Of a DNA stretch of 64,000 nt, positions 54,675-64,000 are shown piece after piece. Location: contig OY762280.1 in the NCBI GenBank assembly GCA_963665525.1, forward strand, positions 2,170,001 to 2,234,000. The letters are read 5' to 3'. This stretch comes from UBA12077 sp963665525. Lineage in GTDB: Bacteria; Bacteroidota; Bacteroidia; Bacteroidales; UBA12077. The position numbers and the translations under genes were made by a program. Positions within the stretch are counted from its first letter, which is position 1, and the number at the start of each line of letters is the position of its first letter. The notes beneath the pieces are model-generated. The model was not told the origin of the DNA. It did no database searches and was given only the letters and a program-made list of their open reading frames with translations.

Positions 54675-55583
54675 ATGAAAGATTTTAGCCACAATATTAT
54701 TGTACCCATTAACTTTTCTGAAGATAGCAATAATTCAATTGAAGAAGCTGTATTTTTAGCTAATAAACTGAATAGCAAAATACATCTAATTAATATCATT
54801 GAAATTACAGATTGGTGGAATAATCTGATCCTTAGCAAGGATGTTAAGAATAAACTTCTTTCCCTATCGGAAGAAAAATTACAAAATATTGCATCTAAGT
54901 ATCAAGATGTAGTATTTGAAACGAAAGTTTTATTTGGAAGAATACATGAACAAATTTTAAGTTATTCAGAATCTGTGCATGCAGGCCTTATTGTATTATG
55001 CGACAAACATAGAAAAGATAAAGAAAATAAAATCTTAGGATCTATTGTTACGCATGTCATTACTGAATCTAAAATTCCGGTCATAACCATTAAAGATAAA
55101 ATTGACTCAGCTATTACAAATATTGTGGTACCTATTGATTTATCAGATGATACTGATACACAAATAAGATCAGCCATTGCCTTTAATAAAGATTGTGATG
55201 CCACCTTACATTTTGTATCTGTGTTATTCCAGTCATATCGAAATAAAAACAGAAGAATTAGATCCAAAGCCAAACATTTAGAACGAAAATTAAATGACCT
55301 AGGTATTAAATATACTATGAATCTAGTCAAGAAAAAGAAAGCTTATGCTTACCAGGATATTCTTGATTTTTCTGAGAAAAACAATGCTGATTTAATTATT
55401 ATTATGACCCATAAGGAAAGATATAATTTCGATAATTATATTGGCGCTTTTGCTCATCGTATTATTAATTATTCAAAAGTACCAATCATGACCATTACAT
55501 CGCAAGCAGCCAATGCTGAATCGGGAAGTTTTATCAATCCTATGATTGATCCCTTAGGGCTATTTGAAAAATCTAATGAATAA
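54675..55583 (+). CDS. Tandem universal stress protein (UspA-type)
   Basis: A 302-residue protein with two Usp domains (about 1-142 and 146-280). The first opens NIIVPINFSEDSNNSIEEA, the second NIVVPIDLSDDTDTQIRSA. The C-terminal ATP-loop of the second (THKERYNFDNYIGAFAHRI, SKVPIMTI) is partly degenerate relative to the G-2x-G-9x-G(S/T) pattern, so ATP binding is uncertain. It lies 12 bp after the DUF4105 gene and may be in the same operon. Confidence 0.88.
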   Translation: MKDFSHNIIVPINFSEDSNNSIEEAVFLANKLNSKIHLINIIEITDWWNNLILSKDVKNKLLSLSEEKLQNIASKYQDVVFETKVLFGRIHEQILSYSESVHAGLIVLCDKHRKDKENKILGSIVTHVITESKIPVITIKDKIDSAITNIVVPIDLSDDTDTQIRSAIAFNKDCDATLHFVSVLFQSYRNKNRRIRSKAKHLERKLNDLGIKYTMNLVKKKKAYAYQDILDFSEKNNADLIIIMTHKERYNFDNYIGAFAHRIINYSKVPIMTITSQAANAESGSFINPMIDPLGLFEKSNE

Positions 55584-55585
55584 AA

Positions 55586-55614
55586 AAAGGGTATCTTTTC
55601 AGAAGATACCCTTT
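55586..55614. terminator. Bidirectional terminator
   Basis: Perfect 12-bp stem AAAGGGTATCTT / AAGATACCCTTT with a TTCAG loop, between the convergent Usp and ornithine carbamoyltransferase genes. The A-run before it gives a T-run on the minus strand. Confidence 0.85.
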
Positions 55615-55634
55615 GATTTTATATAAAGCTTTAA

Positions 55635-56657
55635 TTAAGCTCCTAATGTAGCAACCATCACTGCTTTAATAGAGTGTAGTCTATTTTCTGCTTCGTCGAA
55701 TACGATTGAATGTGCTGATTCAAAAACTTCTTCAGTTACTTCCATTTCGCCTTTAGCCACGATTGGGAATTTAGCACCTAATTTTTCAGCCATTTCTTTT
55801 CCAATAGTAGTTTCGTCATTATGGAAAGCAGGTAGACAGTGCATAAATTTAACATTTGGATTTCCTGTCTTTTTAATCATATCCATATTTACCTGATAAG
55901 GAGCCATTACTTCAACAGCTTCTTCCCATTTTTCAGCTGGGTCACCCATTGAAACCCAAACATCAGTATATAGGAAATCACAATCCTTAACACCTTCTTC
56001 TACATTTTCGGTAATTGTAATTTTAGCACCTGTTTCTTTCGCAATTTCTTCACATTGAGCAACTAATTCAGGTGTAGGATGGAATTTCTTAGGAGCACAA
56101 GCTCTAAAATCCATACCCATTTTAGCAGCACCTACCATAAGACTGTTACCCATGTTGTTTTGAGCATCGCCTAAGTATGCAAATTTAATCTGGCTTAATG
56201 GCTTATCTGAATGCTCAAGCATGGTCATAAAGTCAGCAAGAATTTGAGTTGGATGATATTCAGTTGTTAAACCGTTCCAAACAGGTACACCTGCATATTT
56301 TCCTAATTCTTCAACGATATCCTGACCAAAACCACGATATTCGATACCATCATACATACGACCTAAAACTCTTGCAGTATCTTTCATAGATTCCTTTTTA
56401 CCCATCTGCGAACCACTAGGACCTAAGAAAGTAACGTGAGCACCTTGATCTAAAGCTGCTACTTCAAAAGCACAACGTGTACGAGTTGAATCTTTTGCAA
56501 AAAGTAAAACGATATTTTTACCTTCTAATTTTTTTTGCTCTGTTCCAGCATACTTAGCCTTTTTAAGGTCTAAAGATAAGTCAAGTAAAAACTGTATTTC
56601 TTTTGGTGAAAGATCCAAAAGTTTTAAAAAATTGCGGTTTCTTAAATTGAATGCCAT
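55635..56657 (-). CDS. Ornithine carbamoyltransferase
   Basis: A 340-residue OTCase. The carbamoyl-phosphate site is S57-T-R-T-R61, and the ornithine/catalytic motif is HCLPAFHNDE. DSTRTRCAFEVAA and GPSGSQMGKKESMKDTARVLG are typical. The gene directly follows carbamate kinase (34-bp gap), which points to catabolic use (citrulline to ornithine and carbamoyl phosphate, then ATP). No arginine deiminase or other arginine biosynthesis gene is in view, so the anabolic role (argF) cannot be excluded. Confidence 0.95.
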   Translation of the reverse strand: MAFNLRNRNFLKLLDLSPKEIQFLLDLSLDLKKAKYAGTEQKKLEGKNIVLLFAKDSTRTRCAFEVAALDQGAHVTFLGPSGSQMGKKESMKDTARVLGRMYDGIEYRGFGQDIVEELGKYAGVPVWNGLTTEYHPTQILADFMTMLEHSDKPLSQIKFAYLGDAQNNMGNSLMVGAAKMGMDFRACAPKKFHPTPELVAQCEEIAKETGAKITITENVEEGVKDCDFLYTDVWVSMGDPAEKWEEAVEVMAPYQVNMDMIKKTGNPNVKFMHCLPAFHNDETTIGKEMAEKLGAKFPIVAKGEMEVTEEVFESAHSIVFDEAENRLHSIKAVMVATLGA

Positions 56658-56691
56658 AGTTTTATTTATTTAATAGTTTATTAATTGATTA

Positions 56692-57654
56692 TTAATCTTC
56701 GTATTCCATCGTAATTTTAGTACCATAAGTACGATCTTCTAATTTTGTACTTTCAGTAATAATACTTTTGCTTCCGCCATTCTTAACAAAATCAATAGCT
56801 GCCTGGATTTTTGGAGCCATACTACCTTTAGCAAATTGTCCTTCGTCCATATATTTTTCAGCGTCAGCTACATTTAAGAATTCTTTCATTTCCTCGTTTT
56901 CTTTTTTATAGTTGATATAAACGTAAGGAACATCTGTTAAAATATAGAATTCGTCAGCTTTTATTTTTGCTCCTAATAATGATGATGCAGCATCTTTATC
57001 AATAACAGCTTCTGCAGGACGAACATCATTTTTTTCGTCGATATAAACAGGAACTCCACCTCCACCAACAGCAATAACGATATTTCCTTCACGTGCTAAT
57101 TTCTCAATAATATCCTGGTTCATGATACCCTTTGGTTTTGGTGAAGGAACTACTCTTCTCCATCCACCGTCGGCTTTTACTTCTTCTTTAAATTCCCATT
57201 TCTTATCAGCAGCTAATTTATCAGCTTCTTCTTTGCTATAAATTTTACCAACACGCTTTTGTGGATCTTTAAATGCAGGATCATCTTTATCTACAATAAC
57301 TGAAGTTACAACAGCAACAACATTTTTTTCAATACCGTGCTTTTTAAGAACATTACGTAACATTCTTTCGATCATGTAACCAATTCCACCTTGCGAATCT
57401 GCAACACAAACATCTAAAGGCATTTGAGGAATATTGTACATATTCTCACCTGCATCATTTCTCATCAAAATATTACCAACTTGTGGTCCATTTCCATGAC
57501 CAATAATAATATCATAACCTTCCTTGATCATATACACGATATTTTCAAGTGTATCAGAAGTGTTTTGTTCTTGTTCTTCAATGGTTCCTATTTGGTTACC
57601 GCGTAACAAAGCGTTTCCACCCAATGCAATTACAGCTAATTTATTCATATTCAT
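56692..57654 (-). CDS. arcC: Carbamate kinase
   Basis: A 320-residue amino-acid-kinase-fold enzyme that makes ATP from carbamoyl phosphate and ADP. Motifs are IALGGNALLRGNQ, GHGNGPQVG, SQGGIGYMIE and IAVGGGGVPV, and KDAASSLLGAKIKADEFYILTD is the ATP region. Two ATGs (57654, 57648) are possible starts. It is first in a two-gene unit with ornithine carbamoyltransferase. A minus-strand TAGATTTG element at 57685-57692 could be its -7 box. Confidence 0.95.
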   Translation of the reverse strand: MNMNKLAVIALGGNALLRGNQIGTIEEQEQNTSDTLENIVYMIKEGYDIIIGHGNGPQVGNILMRNDAGENMYNIPQMPLDVCVADSQGGIGYMIERMLRNVLKKHGIEKNVVAVVTSVIVDKDDPAFKDPQKRVGKIYSKEEADKLAADKKWEFKEEVKADGGWRRVVPSPKPKGIMNQDIIEKLAREGNIVIAVGGGGVPVYIDEKNDVRPAEAVIDKDAASSLLGAKIKADEFYILTDVPYVYINYKKENEEMKEFLNVADAEKYMDEGQFAKGSMAPKIQAAIDFVKNGGSKSIITESTKLEDRTYGTKITMEYED

Positions 57655-57885
57655 TATTTTATATATAATTAATAATTTGAGCTACAAATCTATAAAAAAA
57701 ACGATTCAAAAATATAAAATCTAAACACTTTAATGTATTATCTTACAAATGTTAAAAGACATTTTTTATGTATTTGTCAAATATTTATAACATACTTAAA
57801 AATAAGACTTTGATTTTTTCTTTTCTTTCGTTATTTTAGTTAATTATTTTACATTTTATCTGGGTTTTACCCTTAATCAACGTAT

Positions 57886-58572
57886 ATGAGAATAAGAATA
57901 TTTGTATTGATCTTCCTTACTATCACATTACTGAATTCATGTGAAAAAATACAACACAAAGATCGTATTAAAGAGGGATATATAGAGTATGACATTGAGT
58001 ATCTGGATAGCTCTTTGGATAGTTTTATGAAAGGTTTACTTCCTAAAAAAATGACAATTAAGTTCAAGGATAATAACACAATGAATAAAATCGAAGGCTT
58101 TTCAGGTATTGTAAGTTTTACGCATATTCAAAATTTTAAAGAAAAAAGAAATATCACCCTGGTAAAGGTTCTGAATAAAAAATACAAATACATTGAAAAA
58201 ATAAATGATGAATCCTTATTTTTTGAAAAATTGCCTGGAATGGTGATAGAAGAAGAAGATACCATTGTTAATATTTGTGGATTTAAAAGTCAAAAAGCAA
58301 AAGTATACATACCAGATTCTGATTTTAAACCATATTATATTTATTATACAAATGATATTATTATCAATAATGTAAATGCACAAACTCCTTTCAGATCAGT
58401 AGAGGGAGTCCTTTTACAGTTTCAGTTAAAATTATATGATATGCCTATGAGACTTACAGCAAATAAAATTCAGGCAGCTGAAATTTCAACAGAAGATTTT
58501 AAAATCCCTAAAGGTTATGATACCATCAATAAAAAAACAATGATTGAAATTATTGAATTGCTTAAACAATAA
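57886..58572 (+). CDS. Lipoprotein of unknown function (DUF4412-like)
   Basis: A 228-residue protein with a lipoprotein signal (FVLIFLTITLLNSCEK; lipobox NSC). The mature part is beta-rich (GYIEYDIEYLDSSLDSF, KKMTIKFKDNNTMNKIEG, RSVEGVLLQFQLKLYDMPM), resembling the DUF4412/LolA-like beta fold that binds lipids or peptides. No catalytic residues are evident. It lies upstream of ftsK with a 115-bp gap and may be transcribed separately. Confidence 0.65.
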   Translation: MRIRIFVLIFLTITLLNSCEKIQHKDRIKEGYIEYDIEYLDSSLDSFMKGLLPKKMTIKFKDNNTMNKIEGFSGIVSFTHIQNFKEKRNITLVKVLNKKYKYIEKINDESLFFEKLPGMVIEEEDTIVNICGFKSQKAKVYIPDSDFKPYYIYYTNDIIINNVNAQTPFRSVEGVLLQFQLKLYDMPMRLTANKIQAAEISTEDFKIPKGYDTINKKTMIEIIELLKQ

Positions 58573-58687
58573 TTTGTTTTCAAATCGTTAGTTATATAAA
58601 TTCATTTTTCTGTTAATTATTATGTTTATTTGTGTTACTTTGTAGTGAATTTAATACTTCAAGGGAAACATCAATCATTTATTATCA

Positions 58688-61096
58688 ATGGCGAAAAAGA
58701 TTACTAAAAAAATAAAATCAAAAAAAAAGAAAAAGAAATTATTCTCCGATGAAAGAGTAAAAATTATTTTAGGTGTTACCACCATCTTTATAGCAGCATT
58801 TTTAACACTTGCTTTTATATCCTACTTTTTTACCTGGAAAGTGGATCAAAGTTTTCAGTATTCGAAAGTGATATCTCCAACAGAAATTGCAGTAGAAAAC
58901 TGGTCAGGAAAAGCCGGAGCTCATTTCGCCAACCTGTTTATCAATAAATGGTTTGGAATTGCTTCTTTTACTTTCCCTTTCTTATTGATTGTCATTGGAT
59001 TTCGATTTTTTAAAATAAAACTCTATCCTATCCGAAAAGCATTTAAAATTACAATCATAGGCACCATAATTTTATCTGTATTTCTAGGATATTTATTTGG
59101 AAACTCTAAGGGGTTTCTAGGAAGTGGACTGGGAGGGAGTCATGGCTTTATTATGTCTCAATGGTTAAATTCTTTTTTAGGTAAAGTTGGAACAGCATTT
59201 TTGCTTGCTATCGTTATTATTTCATTTATCATCTTATCATTTAAAAGATCTTACGAATGGCTCATAAGAGTATCATCGGCGCTTTTTAAACGAGATTACC
59301 AGGAATTTGAAGATAAAGTAAAACAAGAGGATCAGGAAAAAACAGAGCTAAAATCTGAAAAGCATGAAGAAGAAACTATTGATGAAGACTTCATTTTTAC
59401 TACGAAAACAAAAACAGAAGACGACTTTGAGATCGAAAAACCTGCTTCAGAAGTAATAGCAAAAGAAGAACCTAAACACAAAGTACATCAAGAAGAAAAA
59501 GAAGAAGAAATTGAATTAACGATTTCTGAAAAGCATGCAGAAGATAAGTTGAATGGTAATATTAAGAAGCTTGAGCTAGAAAACTACGATCCTACATTGG
59601 AGTTATCATCTTATAACCTACCTCCTATTGACCTTCTTGAAGAACATGGCAAAGGTTCAAATGGCGAAATTAATAAAGAGGAGATTATTGCCAATAAAAA
59701 TCGTATTGTTGAAACATTAGCGAATTACAAAATCCAGATTGATAAAATAAAAGCTACGGTAGGTCCTACAGTAACGCTTTATGAAATTATTCCTGCACCG
59801 GGAGTACGAATATCGAAAATTAAAAATCTGGAAGATGATATTGCATTAAGCTTATCGGCACTGGGTATTCGTATTATTGCACCAATACCGGGACGAGGAA
59901 CCATTGGTATTGAAGTACCAAATCAAAAACCCGAGATTGTTTCCATGCGAACAATTTTAGAATCCAAAGTTTTCAGTGAATCAAAATACGATTTAGCCAT
60001 TGGTTTAGGAAAAACCATATCAAATGAAACCTTTGTCATCGATTTGGCTAAAATGCCTCACTTATTAGTAGCTGGTGCTACCGGACAAGGTAAATCGGTT
60101 GGTTTAAATGCCATTATTGCTTCTTTGTTGTATAAAAAACATCCGGCACAATTGAAATTTGTAATGGTTGATCCTAAAAAGGTTGAACTTACGCTTTATT
60201 CTAAAATTGAGAAGCATTTTCTGGCCATGTTGCCCGATTCTGAAGAAGCTATTATTACCGATACTCAAAAAGTGGTGAATACTTTGAACTCCTTGTGTGT
60301 TGAAATGGATAATCGTTACGATTTACTCAAAAAAGCTCAGGTTAGAAATTTAAAAGAGTACAATGCCAAATTTATTCAACGAAAACTAAATCCAGAAAAA
60401 GGGCATAAATATTTACCATACATTGTATTGATTATTGACGAATTTGCCGATCTCATTATGACAGCAGGGAAAGAAATTGAAGGTCCTATTGCGCGTTTAG
60501 CACAGCTAGCGCGTGCTATTGGAATTCATTTAATTATTGCGACACAGCGTCCATCAACTAATATTATTACGGGTACCATTAAAGCTAACTTTCCTGCTCG
60601 TATTGCTTTTAGGGTTTCATCCATGATCGATTCAAGAACAATACTGGATAGTCCGGGAGCAAACCAATTGATTGGTCGCGGAGATATGTTGGTATCAACA
60701 GGAAGTGATTTAGTTCGTTTACAATGTGCATTTATTGACACTCCTGAATTAGATGAAATTACTGAATATATTGGATCACAACAAAGTTATCCAACAGCTT
60801 TTATGCTGCCGGAATATACTCCCGAAGGATCAGACGAAATTGGAGAAGTGGACCTTTCTAAACGAGATGCTATGTTTGAAGATGCTGCACGATTGGTTGT
60901 TCGTCATCAACAAGGATCAACATCATTAATCCAACGTAAATTTTCTATTGGATATAATCGTGCCGGTAGAATTATTGACCAGTTAGAAGCGGCCAATATC
61001 GTTGGTCCGTTTGAAGGCAGTAAGGCACGACAAGTTCTTTTTGCTGATGAATATTCTTTGGAACAGTATTTGAAAGATTTCCTTGACAATCATTAA
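58688..61096 (+). CDS. ftsK: DNA translocase FtsK
   Basis: An 802-residue FtsK/SpoIIIE. About four N-terminal transmembrane helices (30-185) lead into an acidic linker (about 200-300). The motor follows: an alpha domain with ETLANYKIQIDKIKATVGP, Walker A GATGQGKS near 462-469, Walker B (VLIIDEFADLIM) and HLIIATQRPSTN. The C-terminal gamma winged helix has STSLIQRKFSIGYNRAGRII. It pumps chromosomes through the division septum and activates XerCD at dif. It precedes a LolA-like gene by 9 bp, the arrangement usual in Bacteroidota. Confidence 0.97.
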   Translation: MAKKITKKIKSKKKKKKLFSDERVKIILGVTTIFIAAFLTLAFISYFFTWKVDQSFQYSKVISPTEIAVENWSGKAGAHFANLFINKWFGIASFTFPFLLIVIGFRFFKIKLYPIRKAFKITIIGTIILSVFLGYLFGNSKGFLGSGLGGSHGFIMSQWLNSFLGKVGTAFLLAIVIISFIILSFKRSYEWLIRVSSALFKRDYQEFEDKVKQEDQEKTELKSEKHEEETIDEDFIFTTKTKTEDDFEIEKPASEVIAKEEPKHKVHQEEKEEEIELTISEKHAEDKLNGNIKKLELENYDPTLELSSYNLPPIDLLEEHGKGSNGEINKEEIIANKNRIVETLANYKIQIDKIKATVGPTVTLYEIIPAPGVRISKIKNLEDDIALSLSALGIRIIAPIPGRGTIGIEVPNQKPEIVSMRTILESKVFSESKYDLAIGLGKTISNETFVIDLAKMPHLLVAGATGQGKSVGLNAIIASLLYKKHPAQLKFVMVDPKKVELTLYSKIEKHFLAMLPDSEEAIITDTQKVVNTLNSLCVEMDNRYDLLKKAQVRNLKEYNAKFIQRKLNPEKGHKYLPYIVLIIDEFADLIMTAGKEIEGPIARLAQLARAIGIHLIIATQRPSTNIITGTIKANFPARIAFRVSSMIDSRTILDSPGANQLIGRGDMLVSTGSDLVRLQCAFIDTPELDEITEYIGSQQSYPTAFMLPEYTPEGSDEIGEVDLSKRDAMFEDAARLVVRHQQGSTSLIQRKFSIGYNRAGRIIDQLEAANIVGPFEGSKARQVLFADEYSLEQYLKDFLDNH

Positions 61097-61105
61097 AAAA
61101 AGATC

Positions 61106-61756
61106 ATGAAGAAAATTATAACTATAGTAATCATAGCTTGTGGATTTAATTATACTTTTGCACAACAAGATCCGGCAGCAAAAGAAATATTAGATAAACT
61201 TTCACAGGAAACAAAATCGCATCAAACGATATCAACTGATTTTAAGGTTGAATTTAAGAATATTAAAGAAAATATCCAGAATAGCAACGAGGGAAAAATA
61301 ACGATGAAAGGTGATATGTATCGTCTTAAATTTATGAATAGTGAATCCTTTTTTGATGGAAAAACCTTATGGAGTTTCTTAGCTGAAGTGAATGAAGTAA
61401 ATATTACTGAACCTGAACCAGACGATGAAGATATTTTTAATAATCCTAAACGATTATTCACCATTTACGAGAAAGATTATAAATATCAGTTAATTGGCGA
61501 TTTAGCAGAAAATGGGAAAAACTATGCTTTAGTTGATTTATATCCCAATGATCTTCATGAAGATTTTTCGAGAATCAGGTTACAAATAAATGTTGATGAA
61601 TATTTTCTTTCCTCAGCTACTATTTTTGGGAAAGACGGTTCGCATTATACCATTTCACTTCATAATTATAAAACCAATCTCAATTTTGATGATTCTTATT
61701 TTACTTTTAATGAAAAAGATCATCCTAAAGTTGAAATTATTGATATGAGATTTTAA
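61106..61756 (+). CDS. LolA-like outer-membrane lipoprotein carrier
   Basis: A 216-residue exported protein with a signal peptide ending near TFAQ. The LolA fold is suggested by the SQETKSHQTISTDFKVEF opening, GKITMKGDMYRLKF, FFDGKTLWSFL and PKRLFTIYEKDYKY. It would carry lipoproteins from the inner to the outer membrane or act as a related lipid-binding chaperone. It is downstream of ftsK by 9 bp and clearly in the same operon. Confidence 0.9.
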   Translation: MKKIITIVIIACGFNYTFAQQDPAAKEILDKLSQETKSHQTISTDFKVEFKNIKENIQNSNEGKITMKGDMYRLKFMNSESFFDGKTLWSFLAEVNEVNITEPEPDDEDIFNNPKRLFTIYEKDYKYQLIGDLAENGKNYALVDLYPNDLHEDFSRIRLQINVDEYFLSSATIFGKDGSHYTISLHNYKTNLNFDDSYFTFNEKDHPKVEIIDMRF

Positions 61757-61794
61757 TAAAAGAAAACAGCCTTAAAAAAGGCTGTTTTCTTTTA
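61757..61794. terminator. Strong bidirectional terminator
   Basis: Inverted arms of 17 bp (61757-61773 and 61778-61794) with an AAAA loop, starting on the base after the lolA stop. T-rich on both strands, it serves both lolA and the convergent HD-phosphohydrolase gene. Confidence 0.9.
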
Positions 61795-61799
61795 TTATC

Positions 61800-63929
61800 T
61801 TAATCTTTTTTCTTTTCCGGATACTTTATTCGCGCATGATAAATATTCATTAACTTATCCTTAAAAATATTCTTTACTTCAGTTACGTCTTTAAAATTCA
61901 TATCAACATAATCGAATTGTCCTTCGTTCATCTGATCATTAATAATACTCTCCACTAAGTTACTTATTTTCTCTTCGTTGATATCTGTTAAACTTCTTGA
62001 TGCTGCCTCAACAGAATCGGCCATCATAAGCACTGCCATTTCTTTTGAATATGGTTTTGGTCCCGGATAAGTAAACATATTCACATCCACATCCTTGTCC
62101 GGGAATTTTTTAATATATGATCGATAAAAATATTGAACCTTCGTTGTACCATGATGTGTACGAATAAATTCAATAAGAGGATCCGGAAGGTTATGTTTTT
62201 TAGCTAATTCTACTCCATCTTTAACATGACTAATAATAATATGAGCACTTTCGTCAAATTCATGCATATCATGAGGATTAAATCCTGTACGTTGATTTTC
62301 TATAAAATAAATCGGGTTGTTCATTTTACCAATATCATGGTATAATGCTCCCGTTCTTACCAATAAAGGGTTTCCTCCTATTTTATAAATAGCTTCTTCG
62401 GCCAAATTAGCTACTTGCATTGAATGTTGAAATGTCCCAGGAGCTTTCTCTGCTAACGAACGAAGGAGTTTTTGATTGGTATCAGATAGTTCCATTAAAG
62501 TTAAATCGGATAAAAATCCAAATATTTTTTCGAAAATATAAATTAACGGATAAGCCAACAAAACAAAACCACTATTTATAGCAAAATACAAGAAATTACG
62601 ATATTCAATTCCTGAAAAATTACCCTCTTGGGTTATGGCCAGTCCAAAATACACAAAACTGTAGGTAAGCATAATTAATCCAGCCGACAGAAATAGCTTA
62701 CTTCTACGATAAACATTCGTTAAGCTAAAAATAGCAACAATACCAGCAATAAAACTTATAAGTACAAACTCAAATCCATTGGGAGCCAAAAAACCAACCA
62801 ACAATAAAGTAATAATATGAATAAATAAAGCTAATCGTGCATCGTAAAATGTTCTAATTATTATTGGGATTAAAGCAAAAGGAACTACATATAAAATATT
62901 TATTGTAAATCGTGATATCATAACAAAAATTAACACGAGCATTAAAATAAAGCTTGTTTTTAAACTATGCTTTAGAATCTCATTCCTAAAATTTAAAAGG
63001 AAAAGAAATAAAACAAAAATGCAGGCAAAAACAAAAATGATCTGTCCTAATAATATTATTTGTGAAAAATATCCATCTCCCAGCCTGGTTTCAGATTCAT
63101 ATTTTAAGGATTCTAAAATTCTAAATAAATCATGGTCTATAATTTCTCCCTGCGAAATAATCTTTTCACCTGCCTGAACCATCCCTTTTGTCAGGGAAAT
63201 ATTATTGAGCATCTCCGTTTTAACCTTCTCAGAAGTAACTTGATCATAAAATAAGTTTGGAACAATAAATTCGTATAAATTAATATTTCGATAAAACTCA
63301 ATATATCTTAACTTAATACCATTCTCTTCTAAATATGTATTTACTGCATTTGTAACCTGTTCATATGCATTCTTCTGAGTATATAATTTACCAAAGCTAT
63401 AATTCTCTGCCAACTTATTTTTTAATATAATGATCTCATCTTCACTCGAAAGAACTTCGGTAACTTCATTTAACTCAAGAATTCCTGTTGAATATATTTC
63501 ACTAATTATTCGAATGGCATTCTCACTAAAGTCAGCCACGTTTTTTCGAAACATCTGTTCTCTATAATTTGTAAAAGCAGCTCCCTCTTCCTTTTTCTTT
63601 TTAATGAATTCTTCTGTTTTATCATTATAGTTCTTTATAAATTTATTTTTCTCCGTAATCAGTATTGTACTGTCGTATTTGAAATAAGGATTAAAATACT
63701 CAAGTGTACTATCCCTTTCCTCTCCAAGTTGTTTTTCGCTTTTATATATTGGAAAATCAAAAGGAGCAAAAAGATTTTCATGCATCCATGGTCGACCTTT
63801 CTGAAACTCATATCTAAATTTTCCTTCTCTTGGAAATACATATACAATTAGTGCTGTAGTTAAAATAAATAAGAAAGCTCTAAATATGTATTTGTAGTTT
63901 TTCTTTAAATATTCAATAAATCGCTTCAT
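61800..63929 (-). CDS. 7TM-HD phosphohydrolase, PgpH-like
   Basis: A 709-residue membrane protein. A transmembrane helix near the N-terminus is followed by a large extracytoplasmic 7TMR-HD domain (about 40-280), then seven transmembrane helices (about 285-480) and a cytoplasmic HD domain (about 500-690). The HD motif is ALYHDIGKMNNP, with supporting histidines in HDMHEFDESAH, IISHVKDG and RTHHGT. PgpH homologues hydrolyse c-di-AMP, so that is the likely substrate. No c-di-AMP cyclase gene is in the window. Confidence 0.92.
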   Translation of the reverse strand: MKRFIEYLKKNYKYIFRAFLFILTTALIVYVFPREGKFRYEFQKGRPWMHENLFAPFDFPIYKSEKQLGEERDSTLEYFNPYFKYDSTILITEKNKFIKNYNDKTEEFIKKKKEEGAAFTNYREQMFRKNVADFSENAIRIISEIYSTGILELNEVTEVLSSEDEIIILKNKLAENYSFGKLYTQKNAYEQVTNAVNTYLEENGIKLRYIEFYRNINLYEFIVPNLFYDQVTSEKVKTEMLNNISLTKGMVQAGEKIISQGEIIDHDLFRILESLKYESETRLGDGYFSQIILLGQIIFVFACIFVLFLFLLNFRNEILKHSLKTSFILMLVLIFVMISRFTINILYVVPFALIPIIIRTFYDARLALFIHIITLLLVGFLAPNGFEFVLISFIAGIVAIFSLTNVYRRSKLFLSAGLIMLTYSFVYFGLAITQEGNFSGIEYRNFLYFAINSGFVLLAYPLIYIFEKIFGFLSDLTLMELSDTNQKLLRSLAEKAPGTFQHSMQVANLAEEAIYKIGGNPLLVRTGALYHDIGKMNNPIYFIENQRTGFNPHDMHEFDESAHIIISHVKDGVELAKKHNLPDPLIEFIRTHHGTTKVQYFYRSYIKKFPDKDVDVNMFTYPGPKPYSKEMAVLMMADSVEAASRSLTDINEEKISNLVESIINDQMNEGQFDYVDMNFKDVTEVKNIFKDKLMNIYHARIKYPEKKKD

Positions 63930-64000
63930 GCTACTATGAGTTGTTTAATACAAATGTATAAATTTTCATCAATAATAAAGTTGATCTTTACCACATAAAC

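Noticed and set aside
1..64000. tRNA, rRNA, CRISPR array, insertion sequence or integron
   Set aside because: I scanned the intergenic gaps by eye; no cloverleaf-like segment, regularly spaced repeat array, transposase or integrase was found.

Overview
The window is AT-rich chromosomal DNA from a member of the Bacteroidota, most likely an anaerobic or microaerophilic Bacteroidales/Marinilabiliales-type organism. The phylum call rests on characteristic gene sets and promoters. These include a long NusB with an N-terminal extension, the cluster nusB - DUF1573 lipoprotein - yajC - YbbR - coaE, ftsK followed by a LolA-like gene, a fused FeoA-FeoB with a small Cys-rich membrane partner, DUF3276, DUF4105 and DUF5606 family proteins, a tricorn-like protease, and Bacteroidota-type promoter elements (TTG about 20 bp upstream of TAnnTTTG). 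The genus is not determined. I saw no tRNA, rRNA, CRISPR array, insertion sequence or prophage, so this reads as core chromosome.

Layout. 1-3.8 kb: a Crp/Fnr regulator abutting a single-domain response regulator, then an M1 aminopeptidase lipoprotein. 3.8-6.8 kb (minus): a small helical protein, a LysM/periplasmic-binding fusion and a ferritin-like protein. 6.9-12.9 kb (minus): a three-gene redox operon encoding NuoE/HydC-like, NuoF/HydB-like and a 1236-residue GltD/NuoG-like fusion. 13.2-16.2 kb: a SNF2 helicase. 16.5-20.4 kb: a tandem pair of histidine kinases with amino-acid-binding-type sensor domains, then a secreted coiled-coil protein. 21.1-23.5 kb (minus): a radical SAM protein that seems to lack an ATG start, a formimidoylglutamase-like ureohydrolase and a small protein. 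23.6-30.2 kb: a tricorn protease, a metallo-beta-lactamase-fold hydrolase and an ABC exporter pair. 30.3-33.7 kb: a PAS histidine kinase and its receiver partner. 33.9-43.5 kb: a secreted protein, adenosine kinase, a membrane protein/regulator pair, purC, phoH, a SAM hydroxide adenosyltransferase, mazG and a soluble hybrid kinase. 43.5-50.2 kb: a block of conserved housekeeping genes. 50.4-55.6 kb: ferrous iron uptake and membrane or stress proteins. 55.6-57.7 kb: ornithine carbamoyltransferase and carbamate kinase. 57.9-63.9 kb: a lipoprotein, ftsK, a lolA-like gene and a PgpH-like HD phosphohydrolase.

How genes fit together. The redox operon, the ferritin-like gene and the Feo system fit a low-oxygen lifestyle with heavy Fe-S demand. 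Ornithine carbamoyltransferase plus carbamate kinase can make ATP from citrulline, although no arginine deiminase is present here. Signalling is dense: four histidine kinases and two stand-alone receivers, but no response regulator with a recognisable DNA-binding output.

The observations most worth a second look are four. (1) The redox operon resembles the FMN/NADH core of electron-bifurcating enzymes, joined to an NADPH-type GltD module and a molybdopterin-fold domain without the catalytic Cys/Sec. (2) The radical SAM gene has TAATA where a TAATG stop-start overlap would be expected. (3) The tandem kinase genes share a promoter-like element and a 44-bp near-identical patch. (4) There is a perfect 16-bp Crp/Fnr-type palindrome upstream of the Crp/Fnr gene.
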